Notes: generated by a model not told the origin, from the sequence alone. 56,745 nucleotides of DNA from Pyrinomonadaceae bacterium (GCA_022843305.1 JALHNX010000009.1:1-56745); one strand, 5' to 3'. Shown: positions 7,621-17,588, numbered from the stretch's first letter. Made by a program: numbers and translations.

Positions 7621-10600
7621 CTAAGCGATGTCCTGCATCCGCAGAACGATCAGCGCGGCAACGACCAATATAAAAAACATTAGCATTAAAACAACCTGAT
7701 TTAAAACCTCGTCCATCCACGGATGCAGAAAATCAACATAGCCGCTGAGGTCTTTCGGAATTTCCTTTGCCTGTTCGATCTTCGGAACTTCCTTGAGTTC
7801 GGGCGCTTTCGGTTTTTCGGGTTTGGATATTTGTCCCATCTGATATTTCCCCATATCTTCCTGATAATCGTCCATATCATCCTTGTATTTATCCATATCC
7901 TTTTTCGCGTCCGCTTTGTAATCGGCGATGTCTTTTTCGGCTTTTTTGATGATCTGCTTGTTTTCGTATTCGACCTGTTTATAAAGCCCGCACGAGCCTT
8001 TTACCGAACAGTCTTTATTGGCAACATCCTTATCGCCGTCTTCGCGCAGAACCTCCAAACCCGAAAACTGTTTCATCGTATCGAACGCCCAGGTGGCAGG
8101 CATAATCAAACCGGCAACTTTATTGAGTCCTGAAGGCACGCCGACGAGTCCCGAAAAAAGAATCTGCGGAATCAAAATCAGCGGCACCAGACTCGTCGCC
8201 ATTTCCGACGTTTTAACGAGCGCGGAAATCAGAAGCCCGAGCGCGATGCCGACACCGGCGGTCAAAAGCATCGCCCAAAATTGTGGAACGCCGAAAAATT
8301 CGCCCGGCATCGGCATTATATTTAAAACGTCCATCAACTTTAACGGAACGAAAAGGAACAGACACTGCAAGCCGACGATAAAGCCGAGCACGAAAAGTTT
8401 GCTCATAACATACGGCATCAGCCCGAGGTTGACCATTCGTTCGCGGTTGTAAACCGGACGTTCGCGGATAATTTCACGCGCCGAAACCGAAGTTCCGAAC
8501 CAGACCGCGACGAGCGACAAGACGAAATATGCAAAATCGCGCGGCTGATCGTCGCCCATCACGAGATAGGTCAGAAACGCGATGATCGGCGATTGGACGA
8601 ACAGAATAAACAGATTCAGTTTGTCACGAAAAAGAACTTCCCAATACCTTCGGGAAAGCGTCATAAACTGACGAATCGAGCCGAAAATGCCGAGACTGCG
8701 TTTTTTCTGAACACCGGGCGACTGCAATGTGCCGAGTTCTTTTAACGGCTCATAGACGTTTTTGCGATATTGGGGCGTTTGGATATATTTCTGTTTCCAT
8801 TCTTCGGCGACCTGTTCCGTCACCTGATGACGATTGCCGCCGCCGCCCGCTTTTAATCTTTCTTCAATCGGGTCTTCGAGCTTGTCGTAAAGTTCTTTAA
8901 AACTCGCTGCGCCGAGAAATTGCAGGGCTTCGTCGGGTTTGCCGTAAAACGCGAGTTTGCCGCGCATCAGCAGAACGATTTTGTCAAATAATTTGACGTT
9001 TTCCATCGCGTGCGTCGTCAGAATCACGGTTCTGCCCGATTCGGCGATCTGGCGAAAGAGAACCATGATCTTTTCTTCCGTCGCCGGATCGAGTCCCGAA
9101 GTCGGCTCGTCAAGAAAGATGACGGAAGGCTTGGTAATCAGTTCGACCGCAATCGAAACGCGCTTGCGCTGTCCGCCTGAAAGCTGGTTAATCGGCACGT
9201 CGCGACGTTCGGAAAGTCCGGTTACGTCCATCACTTCGTCAATGATCTGATTGATTTCTTTTTTCGACACGTCGCCCGAAAGCCTTAGTTTCGCAACGTA
9301 ATAAAGCGTTCTGTAAACCGTCAGTTCGCGGTGAATAATGTCGTCCTGCGGAACGTAGCCGATAGATTGTTTGAGCGAATCGAGATGCTGGTAAAGATCG
9401 AGATTATTGATCAAAACGCTGCCGCCCGAAGCCGGACGCATTCCGTTGAGCGCGTCCATAAACGTGGATTTGCCCGCGCCCGAAGGTCCGAGCAATCCGA
9501 CAAATTCATTCGGCTGAATTGACAAAGAAACATTATCCAGGAGCTTAATCAACCCGCCGCCCGAATGATTTTTAACTTCTTTTGTAATATTGACCGAATC
9601 AATTCGCGTTTTTGAACGCGTATCGAAAATGCCGATCACTCCGTTCTGGTCTATTTGGAGCAGAAACGACCCGATCTGCACGTGATCGCCGGGCAAAATC
9701 CCCTGCCGCGAAACGCGTGCGCCGTTAATGTAAACGCCGTTCGTCGAATTAAAATCTTCGATAACGATGCCCGCATTGCTCTGCACGAGCCGCGCGTGGC
9801 GGTTGGAAATCTGCAAACCGTCAAGCACGATGTCGTTTTCTTCGGCGCGACCGATTGAGAGTTCCGGTTTGTTGCCGAAGGTCAAACTCATCAAAAGCGT
9901 CGGCTGTGAAGAATCGTCAAGCACGACTTTCTGGGAAATATTACCGAGGTTCGCAACCATCGTTTTTGAGCCGAGGTTTTCAAAAGAGTCGAGCGCGGCG
10001 GCGGCAGGCGCGATATTGCTCGCCGCAACCGCCCGCTGTCCGGCAAGACTCGCACCTTTCGGAGCAATCCGCGACGGTGAATTAAATTTCACGATCGGAC
10101 CGCCGACACCGAGCTGAATTTCGTCGTTATGATAAATCGGCGTTTGCGTCGAGATGCGCTGTCCGTTGACCAGTGTGCCGTTAAAACTGTTGTTATCGGT
10201 CAAAAGAAACGTGCCGTTATGATTGGTAATTTCGGCGTGTTTGCGCGAAACCATCACCGCGTCGGATTGAAAAACGATGTCGCACGACGGTTCGCGCCCG
10301 AGCCAGATTTGCGGCTTTGTCAGGTGGAACGGCGAAAAATGGATTGCCGAATCAATAAAATCGAGCTGTGCCGGAGCCGAAGGATTCGGCGCATTTTGTC
10401 CGATTTGCTGTGATTTCGGTTGATTTTGCACAATCGGCGGCGGCTGAAACGGTGTCGGCTGAACGTTCAGCGGCTGAATATTTTGCGGCTGATTGACCGC
10501 GACATTTTGCGGCGCGTCGGCAGATTCGATAAAAACCACTCTGACGGTCGGACCCTGTGTGCCGAACTGCAAAATGCTTCCGACCGAAATAATTTGCGAA

Positions 10601-10836
10601 CCGACAACTCGTTGCCCGTTGACGTAACTTCCGTAGCTCGAATTCAAATCGAGCAGAAACCATTTTCCGCCTTCCCAGCGCAGTTCGGCGTGTTTGCGCG
10701 AAACCATCGGATATTTCGCGTTGTCGAACGTGATTTGGCAATCAACCGGGTCGCGCCCGATTCGGATAATCGCTTGATTAAAAGTTTTCTCAGACGGCTG
10801 ACTGCCGTTTTGTTCTTCAGCTAAAACAATTTTCAT
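7621..10836 (-). CDS. Triple-FHA ABC transporter (ATPase and ABC-2 permease fused)
   Basis: This 1071-residue fusion carries three FHA domains (about residues 22-100, 178-250 and 327-395), each with the SRKHA or SNRHA signature that contacts phosphothreonine. An ABCG-type ATPase follows, with Walker A GPSGAGKS (450-457), signature LSGGQ (552-556) and Walker B VIFLDEP (572-578). Then comes an ABC-2 type membrane domain from about residue 730. A charged, probably coiled-coil Lys/Asp/Tyr-rich insert precedes the last membrane segment. FHA domains bind phosphothreonine peptides, and two kinase-like genes lie immediately upstream, so control of this exporter by phosphorylation is a reasonable inference. 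The substrate is unknown. Confidence 0.88.
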   Translation of the reverse strand: MKIVLAEEQNGSQPSEKTFNQAIIRIGRDPVDCQITFDNAKYPMVSRKHAELRWEGGKWFLLDLNSSYGSYVNGQRVVGSQIISVGSILQFGTQGPTVRVVFIESADAPQNVAVNQPQNIQPLNVQPTPFQPPPIVQNQPKSQQIGQNAPNPSAPAQLDFIDSAIHFSPFHLTKPQIWLGREPSCDIVFQSDAVMVSRKHAEITNHNGTFLLTDNNSFNGTLVNGQRISTQTPIYHNDEIQLGVGGPIVKFNSPSRIAPKGASLAGQRAVAASNIAPAAAALDSFENLGSKTMVANLGNISQKVVLDDSSQPTLLMSLTFGNKPELSIGRAEENDIVLDGLQISNRHARLVQSNAGIVIEDFNSTNGVYINGARVSRQGILPGDHVQIGSFLLQIDQNGVIGIFDTRSKTRIDSVNITKEVKNHSGGGLIKLLDNVSLSIQPNEFVGLLGPSGAGKSTFMDALNGMRPASGGSVLINNLDLYQHLDSLKQSIGYVPQDDIIHRELTVYRTLYYVAKLRLSGDVSKKEINQIIDEVMDVTGLSERRDVPINQLSGGQRKRVSIAVELITKPSVIFLDEPTSGLDPATEEKIMVLFRQIAESGRTVILTTHAMENVKLFDKIVLLMRGKLAFYGKPDEALQFLGAASFKELYDKLEDPIEERLKAGGGGNRHQVTEQVAEEWKQKYIQTPQYRKNVYEPLKELGTLQSPGVQKKRSLGIFGSIRQFMTLSRRYWEVLFRDKLNLFILFVQSPIIAFLTYLVMGDDQPRDFAYFVLSLVAVWFGTSVSAREIIRERPVYNRERMVNLGLMPYVMSKLFVLGFIVGLQCLFLFVPLKLMDVLNIMPMPGEFFGVPQFWAMLLTAGVGIALGLLISALVKTSEMATSLVPLILIPQILFSGLVGVPSGLNKVAGLIMPATWAFDTMKQFSGLEVLREDGDKDVANKDCSVKGSCGLYKQVEYENKQIIKKAEKDIADYKADAKKDMDKYKDDMDDYQEDMGKYQMGQISKPEKPKAPELKEVPKIEQAKEIPKDLSGYVDFLHPWMDEVLNQVVLMLMFFILVVAALIVLRMQDIA

Positions 10837-10902
10837 TGGTGTTCAGGTTAACAGAATTTTCGTTTATCGTTAGAAATTGCCTTAATTCTAGCTTAAAGAG
10901 CG

Positions 10903-10941
10903 CAAAACAAAAAGCGTAAGGCTGAAATTTCCTTACGCTTT
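10903..10941 (-). terminator. Intrinsic terminator of the pseudokinase gene
   Basis: On the minus strand an 11-bp stem AAAGCGTAAGG/CCTTACGCTTT (10931-10941 with 10911-10921) encloses a 9-nt loop and is followed by a T-rich run (TTTTTGTTTT). It lies about 26 nt after the stop codon. Confidence 0.8.
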
Positions 10942-10967
10942 CGGCTAAAAAAACCTTTTCTTGCGGT

Positions 10968-13352
10968 TTACCGCTGTTCAGGCTCGAAAGTTTGCAGAAC
11001 ATTCGCCAATTCGCCCCGCGTTCCGACATCTTCAATGCTTTTGACCGTCTCGGAAAGCGAAGTGGCGAGCAGTGTTATAACAAAGCCGTTTTGTTTTCCG
11101 GCATCCTGCACCGGAAGCCAGAAACGTCTGCCCCAAACCGTCAGGTCTTCGCCTTTCTCGTTCTTGCCCGTGCTTTGAAATTTGACTTCGTAAACTTTCC
11201 AGCGTCCGTTCTGAATCGTCGTTTCGCCTTCCGAAATGACTTTGTAGCTTTCTCCGAAAAGATTTATCAAATCCTGATTCGATTTTTCGACGAGCTTCGG
11301 AAAATTCGCTCTGTCGAGCGTCATCGTCCCGCGGCTTTCGTAGCGCGTAACGATCATTTGCTCGATCGGAAATCCGTTCGCGGCAGATTTTGAAACATCC
11401 AAAAAGTTTGTCGGTGTTTCGTTTACCTTCCAATCCTGCGGATAAAAAATCTCGAACCCGAGGAAATTTTTCGCCAAATCGCCTTTCAGATTTTCCCTGA
11501 CGTTTTGAAAACGCTGTGTGTCGGGCGGCGTTGTTTGCAAACGCGGCGACGGCGGCATATCGCCTTCAATCGTCGGCAGAAGATTATTCTCCGCCTGTTC
11601 CGCCGGAACAATCGGCGCGTCGTTTGAAGCCGATTGATTCTGAATGTTTGCGGGCTGGTTTTCACTATTCAGAAATAAACGCGAAATGCCCCAGATTGTC
11701 AGCAAAAGTGCGACAACGCCTAAAATCACTACCCATCCGCGCAGTGAGCTTCCCATTTTCAGCGGTTCGGGCGAGCGTTTTTCCCAGGTCGGCAGTTCGT
11801 TTGTTTTGATTTCGGCAATTTCCGCGTTTTGTTTGTTCGTGCCCGAAGAAATATGTATATCCGCGTCAATCGGCGCGTCTTCCGTCAAAACATCTTTTCG
11901 ATTGATTGCCGGAACGACAAAAAATTCGCGCTTCTTTTCTATTTCTTCAATTTGCTCGACTTCGATTTCTTCGTCATTCGACCACGGCGCGGCGGTTATT
12001 AAAGCGTTGAAAAAAGCATCGCCGAAATCGCGCGCTTTCGGGTAGCGTTCCGCCGGATTAAACGCCAACGCCTTTTCGAGAATCTCGTCAGCAAGCGGCT
12101 GAACGTCGAGCCGTAAATTCGTCGGCAGAAGCGTCAAACCCGCTTTCTGCGCTTTGACCAAAGCACTTTCCGTTTCAAACGCGAAAGGCAACCGCGCCGT
12201 CAGCATTTGATAGGCGATCACGCCCAAAGCGTAAATGTCGCTGGCGTAAGTCGAAATTCCCTTTTCGATTTCTTCGGGTGCTTTATATGCCAGATTCGAG
12301 TCCGTGATTTCGCCGTGCGAAACGCCGAAATTCATCAGTTTGACCTGTTCGATTCCGATTTCGGAAATCGTCAAAACGATGTTTTCCGGCTTTAAGTTAC
12401 GATGCAAAATGCCGTTTTGATGCGCTTCGCTCAGCGCGTAAGAAGTTTGGCGAATAATCCGCGCCGTTCGCAGAGAATTAAATTGTCCCGTGTGCCGGAT
12501 TATTTCGGCAAGCGATTCGCCTTCAACAAATTCGCTGACGATAAATTCGCTGCCTTCGGGCAGTTCGCCCGAATCAAAGACGCTTGCAATGTTCGGATGA
12601 TTCAGATGCGAAAGCGAAACTCTTTCTTCGGCAAAGATTTTTTCTTCCAAATCGTCCGCGCCCAAAAGATCGTTCATAAAAACGCGCACGACAACCTTTT
12701 TGCCCTCGACGATTTCATCTTCCGCCAGATAAATCAGGCTGTCTTCGTTGTCTTCTTCGAGTTCTTCGATAATCCGGTAACGACCTTTGACGGTTTGCCC
12801 GACAAGCGCGTCCGTGTTTTCCCGGCTTAAGGCTTCTCTGCCGAGCGGATTTGTTTGGCGATTGCCGACCGAAGCCGTCCCGGAAGCAATCTCGCTTGGT
12901 TTGATAAGACGCGGCAGAGTTTTTCGGTTTTCTTCTTCGGGAAAAACATCTTCCGTTTGCAGAATCGGTTCAAATTCGAGCAGCGGTTTTTCCGCTTCAT
13001 TTTTCGGCGGCGGTTCGAGTTCGAGAATCGAATCCTCGGCTTCGGATGCTTCTGCGGTTGGCGGTTTTAAGAATTGTTCGGACTGAAAGATTCTGCCTGC
13101 CGACGGAAATGAGGTCAGATGTTTGTCGGATTCTTCGGTTTTATTAAACGGCACAAAGCGCGGCGCGGGATTGATTTTTTTCTCCGCTTCGCCGGTTTGC
13201 GGAGTTTTTCCCAACAGATTCGAGAAAACGCCGCCCGACTGCAAGTTAGAATTTTGTCCCGAAGGCGCAGGCAAAAGTCTTCCGCCATCATTATCGCAAA
13301 ATCGCTGTGTTCCATCTTCGTAAGTGCGGCGGCACTTCGGACAATAAAGCAT
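10968..13352 (-). CDS. Zinc-ribbon Ser/Thr pseudokinase with extracytoplasmic domain
   Basis: The chosen start gives 794 residues beginning MLYCPKCRRTY, a zinc ribbon; an in-frame ATG at 13379 would add nine residues. After a long linker comes a protein-kinase fold (about residues 198-470, counted from 13379). The catalytic residues are lost: the beta-3 lysine is Arg232, HRD is HRN (Asn328) and DFG is NFG (Asn350). The glycine loop is replaced by acidic residues, while KPEN and the APE-type motif remain. A transmembrane helix near residue 577 leads to a C-terminal extracytoplasmic domain. It is probably a pseudokinase scaffold or regulator. The next kinase gene upstream has an intact active site and may be a partner. 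A terminator follows the gene. Confidence 0.85.
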   Translation of the reverse strand: MLYCPKCRRTYEDGTQRFCDNDGGRLLPAPSGQNSNLQSGGVFSNLLGKTPQTGEAEKKINPAPRFVPFNKTEESDKHLTSFPSAGRIFQSEQFLKPPTAEASEAEDSILELEPPPKNEAEKPLLEFEPILQTEDVFPEEENRKTLPRLIKPSEIASGTASVGNRQTNPLGREALSRENTDALVGQTVKGRYRIIEELEEDNEDSLIYLAEDEIVEGKKVVVRVFMNDLLGADDLEEKIFAEERVSLSHLNHPNIASVFDSGELPEGSEFIVSEFVEGESLAEIIRHTGQFNSLRTARIIRQTSYALSEAHQNGILHRNLKPENIVLTISEIGIEQVKLMNFGVSHGEITDSNLAYKAPEEIEKGISTYASDIYALGVIAYQMLTARLPFAFETESALVKAQKAGLTLLPTNLRLDVQPLADEILEKALAFNPAERYPKARDFGDAFFNALITAAPWSNDEEIEVEQIEEIEKKREFFVVPAINRKDVLTEDAPIDADIHISSGTNKQNAEIAEIKTNELPTWEKRSPEPLKMGSSLRGWVVILGVVALLLTIWGISRLFLNSENQPANIQNQSASNDAPIVPAEQAENNLLPTIEGDMPPSPRLQTTPPDTQRFQNVRENLKGDLAKNFLGFEIFYPQDWKVNETPTNFLDVSKSAANGFPIEQMIVTRYESRGTMTLDRANFPKLVEKSNQDLINLFGESYKVISEGETTIQNGRWKVYEVKFQSTGKNEKGEDLTVWGRRFWLPVQDAGKQNGFVITLLATSLSETVKSIEDVGTRGELANVLQTFEPEQR

Positions 13353-13466
13353 TGTTGTGTTACCAGTTAAAGCAATCATTCAGCCGAAACCTCTCTGACG
13401 TGAAAATTCAGCGTTTCCCGGAACGCTTGCTAGAAAATAGGTTTAATTGCGGCTGAATTTCAATAA

Positions 13467-13615
13467 TATTTTGGATTTTAGATTTTGGATTTTGGATTTG
13501 CCGTTGCCGTCACGAGTTTTGTTCTCTCTAAAAAGATTTAGGATTCGAACCGGTTCGATAAATGAACCAATCCAAAATCCAAAATCTAAAATCCAAAATC
13601 TAAAATCCAAAATCG
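13467..13615. repeat. AAAATCC/AAAATCT heptamer inverted repeat
   Basis: Left units TTTTGGA/TTTTAGA (13467-13500) face right units AAAATCC/AAAATCT (13570-13615), with period 7 on both sides. The loop of about 70 nt contains a small TCGAACCGGTTCGA palindrome. The unit sequence is, from memory, the same as a heptamer hairpin common in Nostoc-type cyanobacteria. It separates the TPR gene from the pseudokinase gene. Confidence 0.75.
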
Positions 13616-13617
13616 GT

Positions 13618-14970
13618 TCACTGAACCTTTGCTAGTTTTTCGGTTAAATTCGTTTTCGTGCCGTCGAGCGCAATCGCCTGACGATAAAGTCGCTTCGCGT
13701 CAGCCGGTTTGCCGGCTTTCTTAAACGCGTCGCCGACCGATTCGAATTCCTGCGCGAGCCGTTTTCTTTCGTTTTGCGAAACGACCGTCAACGCTTTATT
13801 TAAGGATTTTTCCGCGTCGTCGAGCCGTGCGCGGCGCAGATAAAGCGAGCCTAAAAGTGTGTAGGAAACAAAACTGTTCGGGCTGACTTCCGCCGCTTTT
13901 TTCAAAACTTTTTCGGCTTCGGCAAATTCATTGCGCGTCGTCAAAGCGCGTCCGAGCATATTGAGCGCGGTCGGATTTTTCGCGTCAATCGTCAAAGCTC
14001 GGCGCAGAAGCTGTTCCGATTCAAAGTATTTTTGTTCCGACTGCATCACGTCCGCGACCAGAATCATTGTCGGCACGTCCGAAGAAAACTGAATCGCCTT
14101 GCGGTAGGCTTCGACTGATTCGTTCGTCTTTCCGTTGCGGCGCATCAATCTGCCGAGATGGGCGTAAGCGAGCGCGAATTCGGGTTCGATCTGAACCGCC
14201 TTTCGATAAGCGTTCTGCGTTTCGGCGGAAATAATTCCGCGAAGTTCGAGTGCAACCCCTAATTGATCGTAGGCAAAAGCGTTGTTCGGATCAATCTGAA
14301 TCGCCTTGCGCGCCGTTTTTTCGGCTTCCGTATATCTTTCCGAAAGATTTTCGGCGGCAATCGGCTGTGTCAGAACATAGCTCAAGGCGATATATGCGCC
14401 GGCTTCGTTCGGTTCAAGCAAAATCGCCTGACGATATGCGCGTTCGGCTTCTTCCCAACGCTGTTGGTCGGCGTAAATATTGCCAAGTCCGTAAACTGCT
14501 CTTGAATCGTTCGATTTCAGATTCTGCGCACGGCGATAGGCGGCTTCGGCTTTCAGATAATTTCTTTCATCACGCGCCGTGTTGCCTTCCTCGACCGATT
14601 GCTCGAAAAGCTCGTCGAAATTTCCGCTCGTCGGATTGCCGACGGTGATGACGATATTGCTTTGCGGCTGCGGATTGATAACCGCCGTCTGCGGTTTCGT
14701 AGCTGAAACGGTTTCGCGCCGGTTTGTCCTCTTAGTTGTGTTTCGCGCCGGTTTATTATTTGTTTTCGCAATTGGTTTCGGCGTGGTTTTCCTGACTTTT
14801 GTTGAATTAGTTTTCGGCTTTATCGGTTTTGTCGAAGCGGTTTTGGGCGAACGAAAAATTCCGCTGCTGCTTCCCAAATCCTGCGCGTAAACGTAAGTTG
14901 GTGAAAAAATCAGACCTGCTAAAATCAATAAAAACCCGCTATTTGAGAATTTTCCGAAAACTTTTGACAT
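13618..14970 (-). CDS. Secreted TPR-repeat protein
   Basis: This 450-residue protein has a signal peptide ending near VYAQ, a basic Lys/Thr/Pro-rich stretch (about 40-100), and then roughly nine tetratricopeptide repeats up to the C-terminus. Repeats such as AEAAYRRAQNLKSNDSRAVY and AEKTARKAIQIDPNNAFAYD show the usual Ala/Gly/Tyr/Pro spacing. TPR solenoids bind other proteins; the partner is unknown. It lies 18 nt after the kinase-FGE gene and probably forms an operon with it, which suggests a periplasmic role linked to the extracytoplasmic domain of that kinase. The 3' end touches a heptamer hairpin. Confidence 0.85.
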   Translation of the reverse strand: MSKVFGKFSNSGFLLILAGLIFSPTYVYAQDLGSSSGIFRSPKTASTKPIKPKTNSTKVRKTTPKPIAKTNNKPARNTTKRTNRRETVSATKPQTAVINPQPQSNIVITVGNPTSGNFDELFEQSVEEGNTARDERNYLKAEAAYRRAQNLKSNDSRAVYGLGNIYADQQRWEEAERAYRQAILLEPNEAGAYIALSYVLTQPIAAENLSERYTEAEKTARKAIQIDPNNAFAYDQLGVALELRGIISAETQNAYRKAVQIEPEFALAYAHLGRLMRRNGKTNESVEAYRKAIQFSSDVPTMILVADVMQSEQKYFESEQLLRRALTIDAKNPTALNMLGRALTTRNEFAEAEKVLKKAAEVSPNSFVSYTLLGSLYLRRARLDDAEKSLNKALTVVSQNERKRLAQEFESVGDAFKKAGKPADAKRLYRQAIALDGTKTNLTEKLAKVQ

Positions 14971-14988
14971 ACATTACACTCCAAAATT

Positions 14989-17277
14989 TTAATCGGAACG
15001 CACCAGCCGAAAACCTAACGCCGCGTCTCTTCTCGATGCCGGAATATCTGCCCGAAAAGTCGAAGTAATCGCGGTTTTGCCCGACGTTTTCTGATCCGCC
15101 GCGCCGCCGCGAACCATATAATGAGGCTCGCTGGTTTCCTTGATCGTCCCCTTGCTTCCGGGATAGAGATAAGCCTTTGAACCTGTCCATTCCCAGACGT
15201 TCCCGATCAGATCCAAAACTCCCCATTTATTTGCGCCGTCGGGTTTTGACCCGACCACTTCGGGCGCGGTCGTTGATCTGCCGATCACGGCAAACCCTTC
15301 CTGAAATTTATCGCCCCACGGGTAAAGATTGTTTTCACCTCCGTTTCTGGCGGCATATTCCCACTCTTCTTCGGTCGGCAGACGATATGTAACTTTGTCG
15401 CGTTTTGAACGCCATTCGGCAAACGCGTTGACATCGTCAATCGAAACAAATCTGACCGGCGAATTAGCATCGCCCGAAATCGGTCTGCCGTTTTCAAAAT
15501 GTTTCGGCGGATTGTAGCCGGCTTCCTTGATGAATTCGTAATATTCATTGTTGGTTACTTCGGTTTTATCCATCCAAAAATCCTTTACTTCGACCTCGTG
15601 TTCGGGTATTTCAAACGGGGTTCCGTCGTTGCGTCCCATCGTAAACTTCCCGCCCGTGATCTTGACCATATCGGCTTTCATCTGCGGCGGAGTTTGATTG
15701 TTCGAGTTTCCTGAATTGACCGGCGGATTATTGTTGTTATTATTAACAACCGTTGTTCCGCCTAACATTCCGAGCTTATACGCTCCGAACAACCCACCTG
15801 AAATAAGTATCAATCCGCCCGCAATTCCAATAATTGCCAAAATTAGCGGCGAAAAAGCGCGGCGTTGCGGCGGTTGCGAATGGACGAAATTGCCTTGCTG
15901 ACCCGTCTGCCAGTGTTGCGGCGGAGATGTTTGCTGCATCTGCGGCTGTGAATTTAGCGGCGCGACCGAATAACTTTGCTGCATCTGCGGATGCGACACT
16001 TGCGGAAAATTCTGCTGTGATTGCTGTATCAAGGGCATCGTTTCCGGCGGTCGCGGAATTCCGCCTGTGCCTTGAATCAAACTAATGACAACCTGCTGCG
16101 GCTTGCCGTCGGAAACAAATTCGCTTTCCCAATCCTGAAAACCATCGTGCGTGATGCGAAGCCGGTGATTTCCGCTCTGCACGCCTTCGAGCAGAAGCCA
16201 ACCGTCCGGCTGAGTTTGCCCGACGGCGATATTATCAACAAAAACGCGCGCTTGCGGCGGATTTGTCAAAATCCTGAGTTGCGAAGCCGGAAGTGATGAA
16301 TTGGTCGAATAACCGATCGAAGAAATGTTCTGCGAAGCGGTCTGCACGGCTTTGGTCAATTCTTCGACGAGCTGTTCGCAGGTTTGCGTGCGCGTTTCGC
16401 GGCTTTTTTCAAGCGTGTGCCGCACGGCGTATTCGATCTGCGGCGCGATTTTCGTATTCACTTGGGCAAACGACGGCGGCGCGTCCGAAAGATGTTTTTT
16501 CATGATCGCCGGAATCGAAGAACCTTTGAAAGGCACGTCGCCCGAAAGCATCTGAAAAAGCATCACGCCCAAAGAATAAATGTCCGCCCGCACGTCGGGT
16601 TCTTCATCCGCCCATTGTTCGGGAGCCATATAATACGGCGATCCCATCAAGCCGGTCGTCTGCGCCTGAATAAATGAACCGAGAAGCTCGCCCGATTTGA
16701 TCTTCGCCAGACCGAAATCGAGAATCTTGACCGCTTCGGACATACTCTTTTTGCCCGTGCAGATCATAATGTTGAGCGGTTTCAAATCGCGGTGAACGAT
16801 TCCCTGATGATGCGCCGCGCCGACTCCGGCGCAAATCGCCGCCATCAAATCCAAAGCTCTTTCCGGTGAAAGTTTGCCTTCACGCGCCAAAAGGTCGTGC
16901 AGCGATTCGCCCTCGACATACTCCATCACGAGAAACGGCATTTTGCCCGCAACCACGCCGTAATCCGAAACGCCGACGACGTTCTGATGCCGGATCGCGG
17001 CGGCGGCAAGTGCTTCCTGACGAAAACGCGTCACGAGCTGCGGGTCGTTGCCGACCAGATCGGGCAGAATAACTTTTATCGCGTGATGAGTTTTCAGATA
17101 AGCGTGACGCGCTTTATAAACCACGCCCATACCGCCCTGTCCGAGCCGTTTTTCCAACTGGTATTTTCCTTCGAGAACGGGGTCGCCGCTGATGGATTGA
17201 ACGGTCGGCATTCCATCATCAGGACAGGTATTGACCTCATCGGCATAACATCTTTTACAAATTTGGCATTCTTTCAT
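14989..17277 (-). CDS. Zinc-ribbon Ser/Thr kinase fused to PEGA and formylglycine-generating-enzyme-like domain
   Basis: This 762-residue protein starts with a zinc ribbon (CQIC...CPDDG). An active-looking kinase follows: glycine loop GQGGMG at 46-51, Lys68, HRD 162-164 and DFG 187-189. Then come a PEGA domain (about 334-402), a Gln/Pro-rich linker, one transmembrane helix (about 475-500) and an FGE/sulfatase-modifying-factor domain (about 537-762). The FGE-like part carries GGKFTMGRNDG, LPTEEEWEYAAR and the C-terminal GFRLVRSD. Such domains often bind rather than modify ligands, and catalytic cysteines are not obvious. The topology implies a cytoplasmic kinase controlled by an outside sensor. 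The TPR gene follows closely. Confidence 0.9.
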   Translation of the reverse strand: MKECQICKRCYADEVNTCPDDGMPTVQSISGDPVLEGKYQLEKRLGQGGMGVVYKARHAYLKTHHAIKVILPDLVGNDPQLVTRFRQEALAAAAIRHQNVVGVSDYGVVAGKMPFLVMEYVEGESLHDLLAREGKLSPERALDLMAAICAGVGAAHHQGIVHRDLKPLNIMICTGKKSMSEAVKILDFGLAKIKSGELLGSFIQAQTTGLMGSPYYMAPEQWADEEPDVRADIYSLGVMLFQMLSGDVPFKGSSIPAIMKKHLSDAPPSFAQVNTKIAPQIEYAVRHTLEKSRETRTQTCEQLVEELTKAVQTASQNISSIGYSTNSSLPASQLRILTNPPQARVFVDNIAVGQTQPDGWLLLEGVQSGNHRLRITHDGFQDWESEFVSDGKPQQVVISLIQGTGGIPRPPETMPLIQQSQQNFPQVSHPQMQQSYSVAPLNSQPQMQQTSPPQHWQTGQQGNFVHSQPPQRRAFSPLILAIIGIAGGLILISGGLFGAYKLGMLGGTTVVNNNNNNPPVNSGNSNNQTPPQMKADMVKITGGKFTMGRNDGTPFEIPEHEVEVKDFWMDKTEVTNNEYYEFIKEAGYNPPKHFENGRPISGDANSPVRFVSIDDVNAFAEWRSKRDKVTYRLPTEEEWEYAARNGGENNLYPWGDKFQEGFAVIGRSTTAPEVVGSKPDGANKWGVLDLIGNVWEWTGSKAYLYPGSKGTIKETSEPHYMVRGGAADQKTSGKTAITSTFRADIPASRRDAALGFRLVRSD

Positions 17278-17588
17278 CTTGATTTTCGGTTTTACGGCGA
17301 AAAGCTATTTTGTTCTTTTTGTCAGATAAAATCTCGGACGGCATTTACTAAAAACTTCTTCTTCTTGATTTTAGTTCGTTTATCAATCTCAATCAAGGTA
17401 AAACGATAAACGCGGATGAACTGTTTCAATTCACGCCCGCGAAAAGTTTAATATTTAAGTTTTGCAGGCAATTATTGCCGTTACCGTGCGGCGCGGTTTC
17501 GATTTGGAAATAAACGCCAAAACCTGAACAAAGATTTTTCGGGATTTTTCGACACGCCTTTTTAAATCGTCTTCCTCAGCCGGGTTTA
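17278..17588. other. Intergenic region with no recognised gene
   Basis: No coding sequence is supported here. A CGTTTATC/GATAAACG inverted pair occurs near 17378-17420, and AT-rich stretches could hold the promoter of the kinase-FGE gene, but no clear -35/-10 pair was found. Confidence 0.4.
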
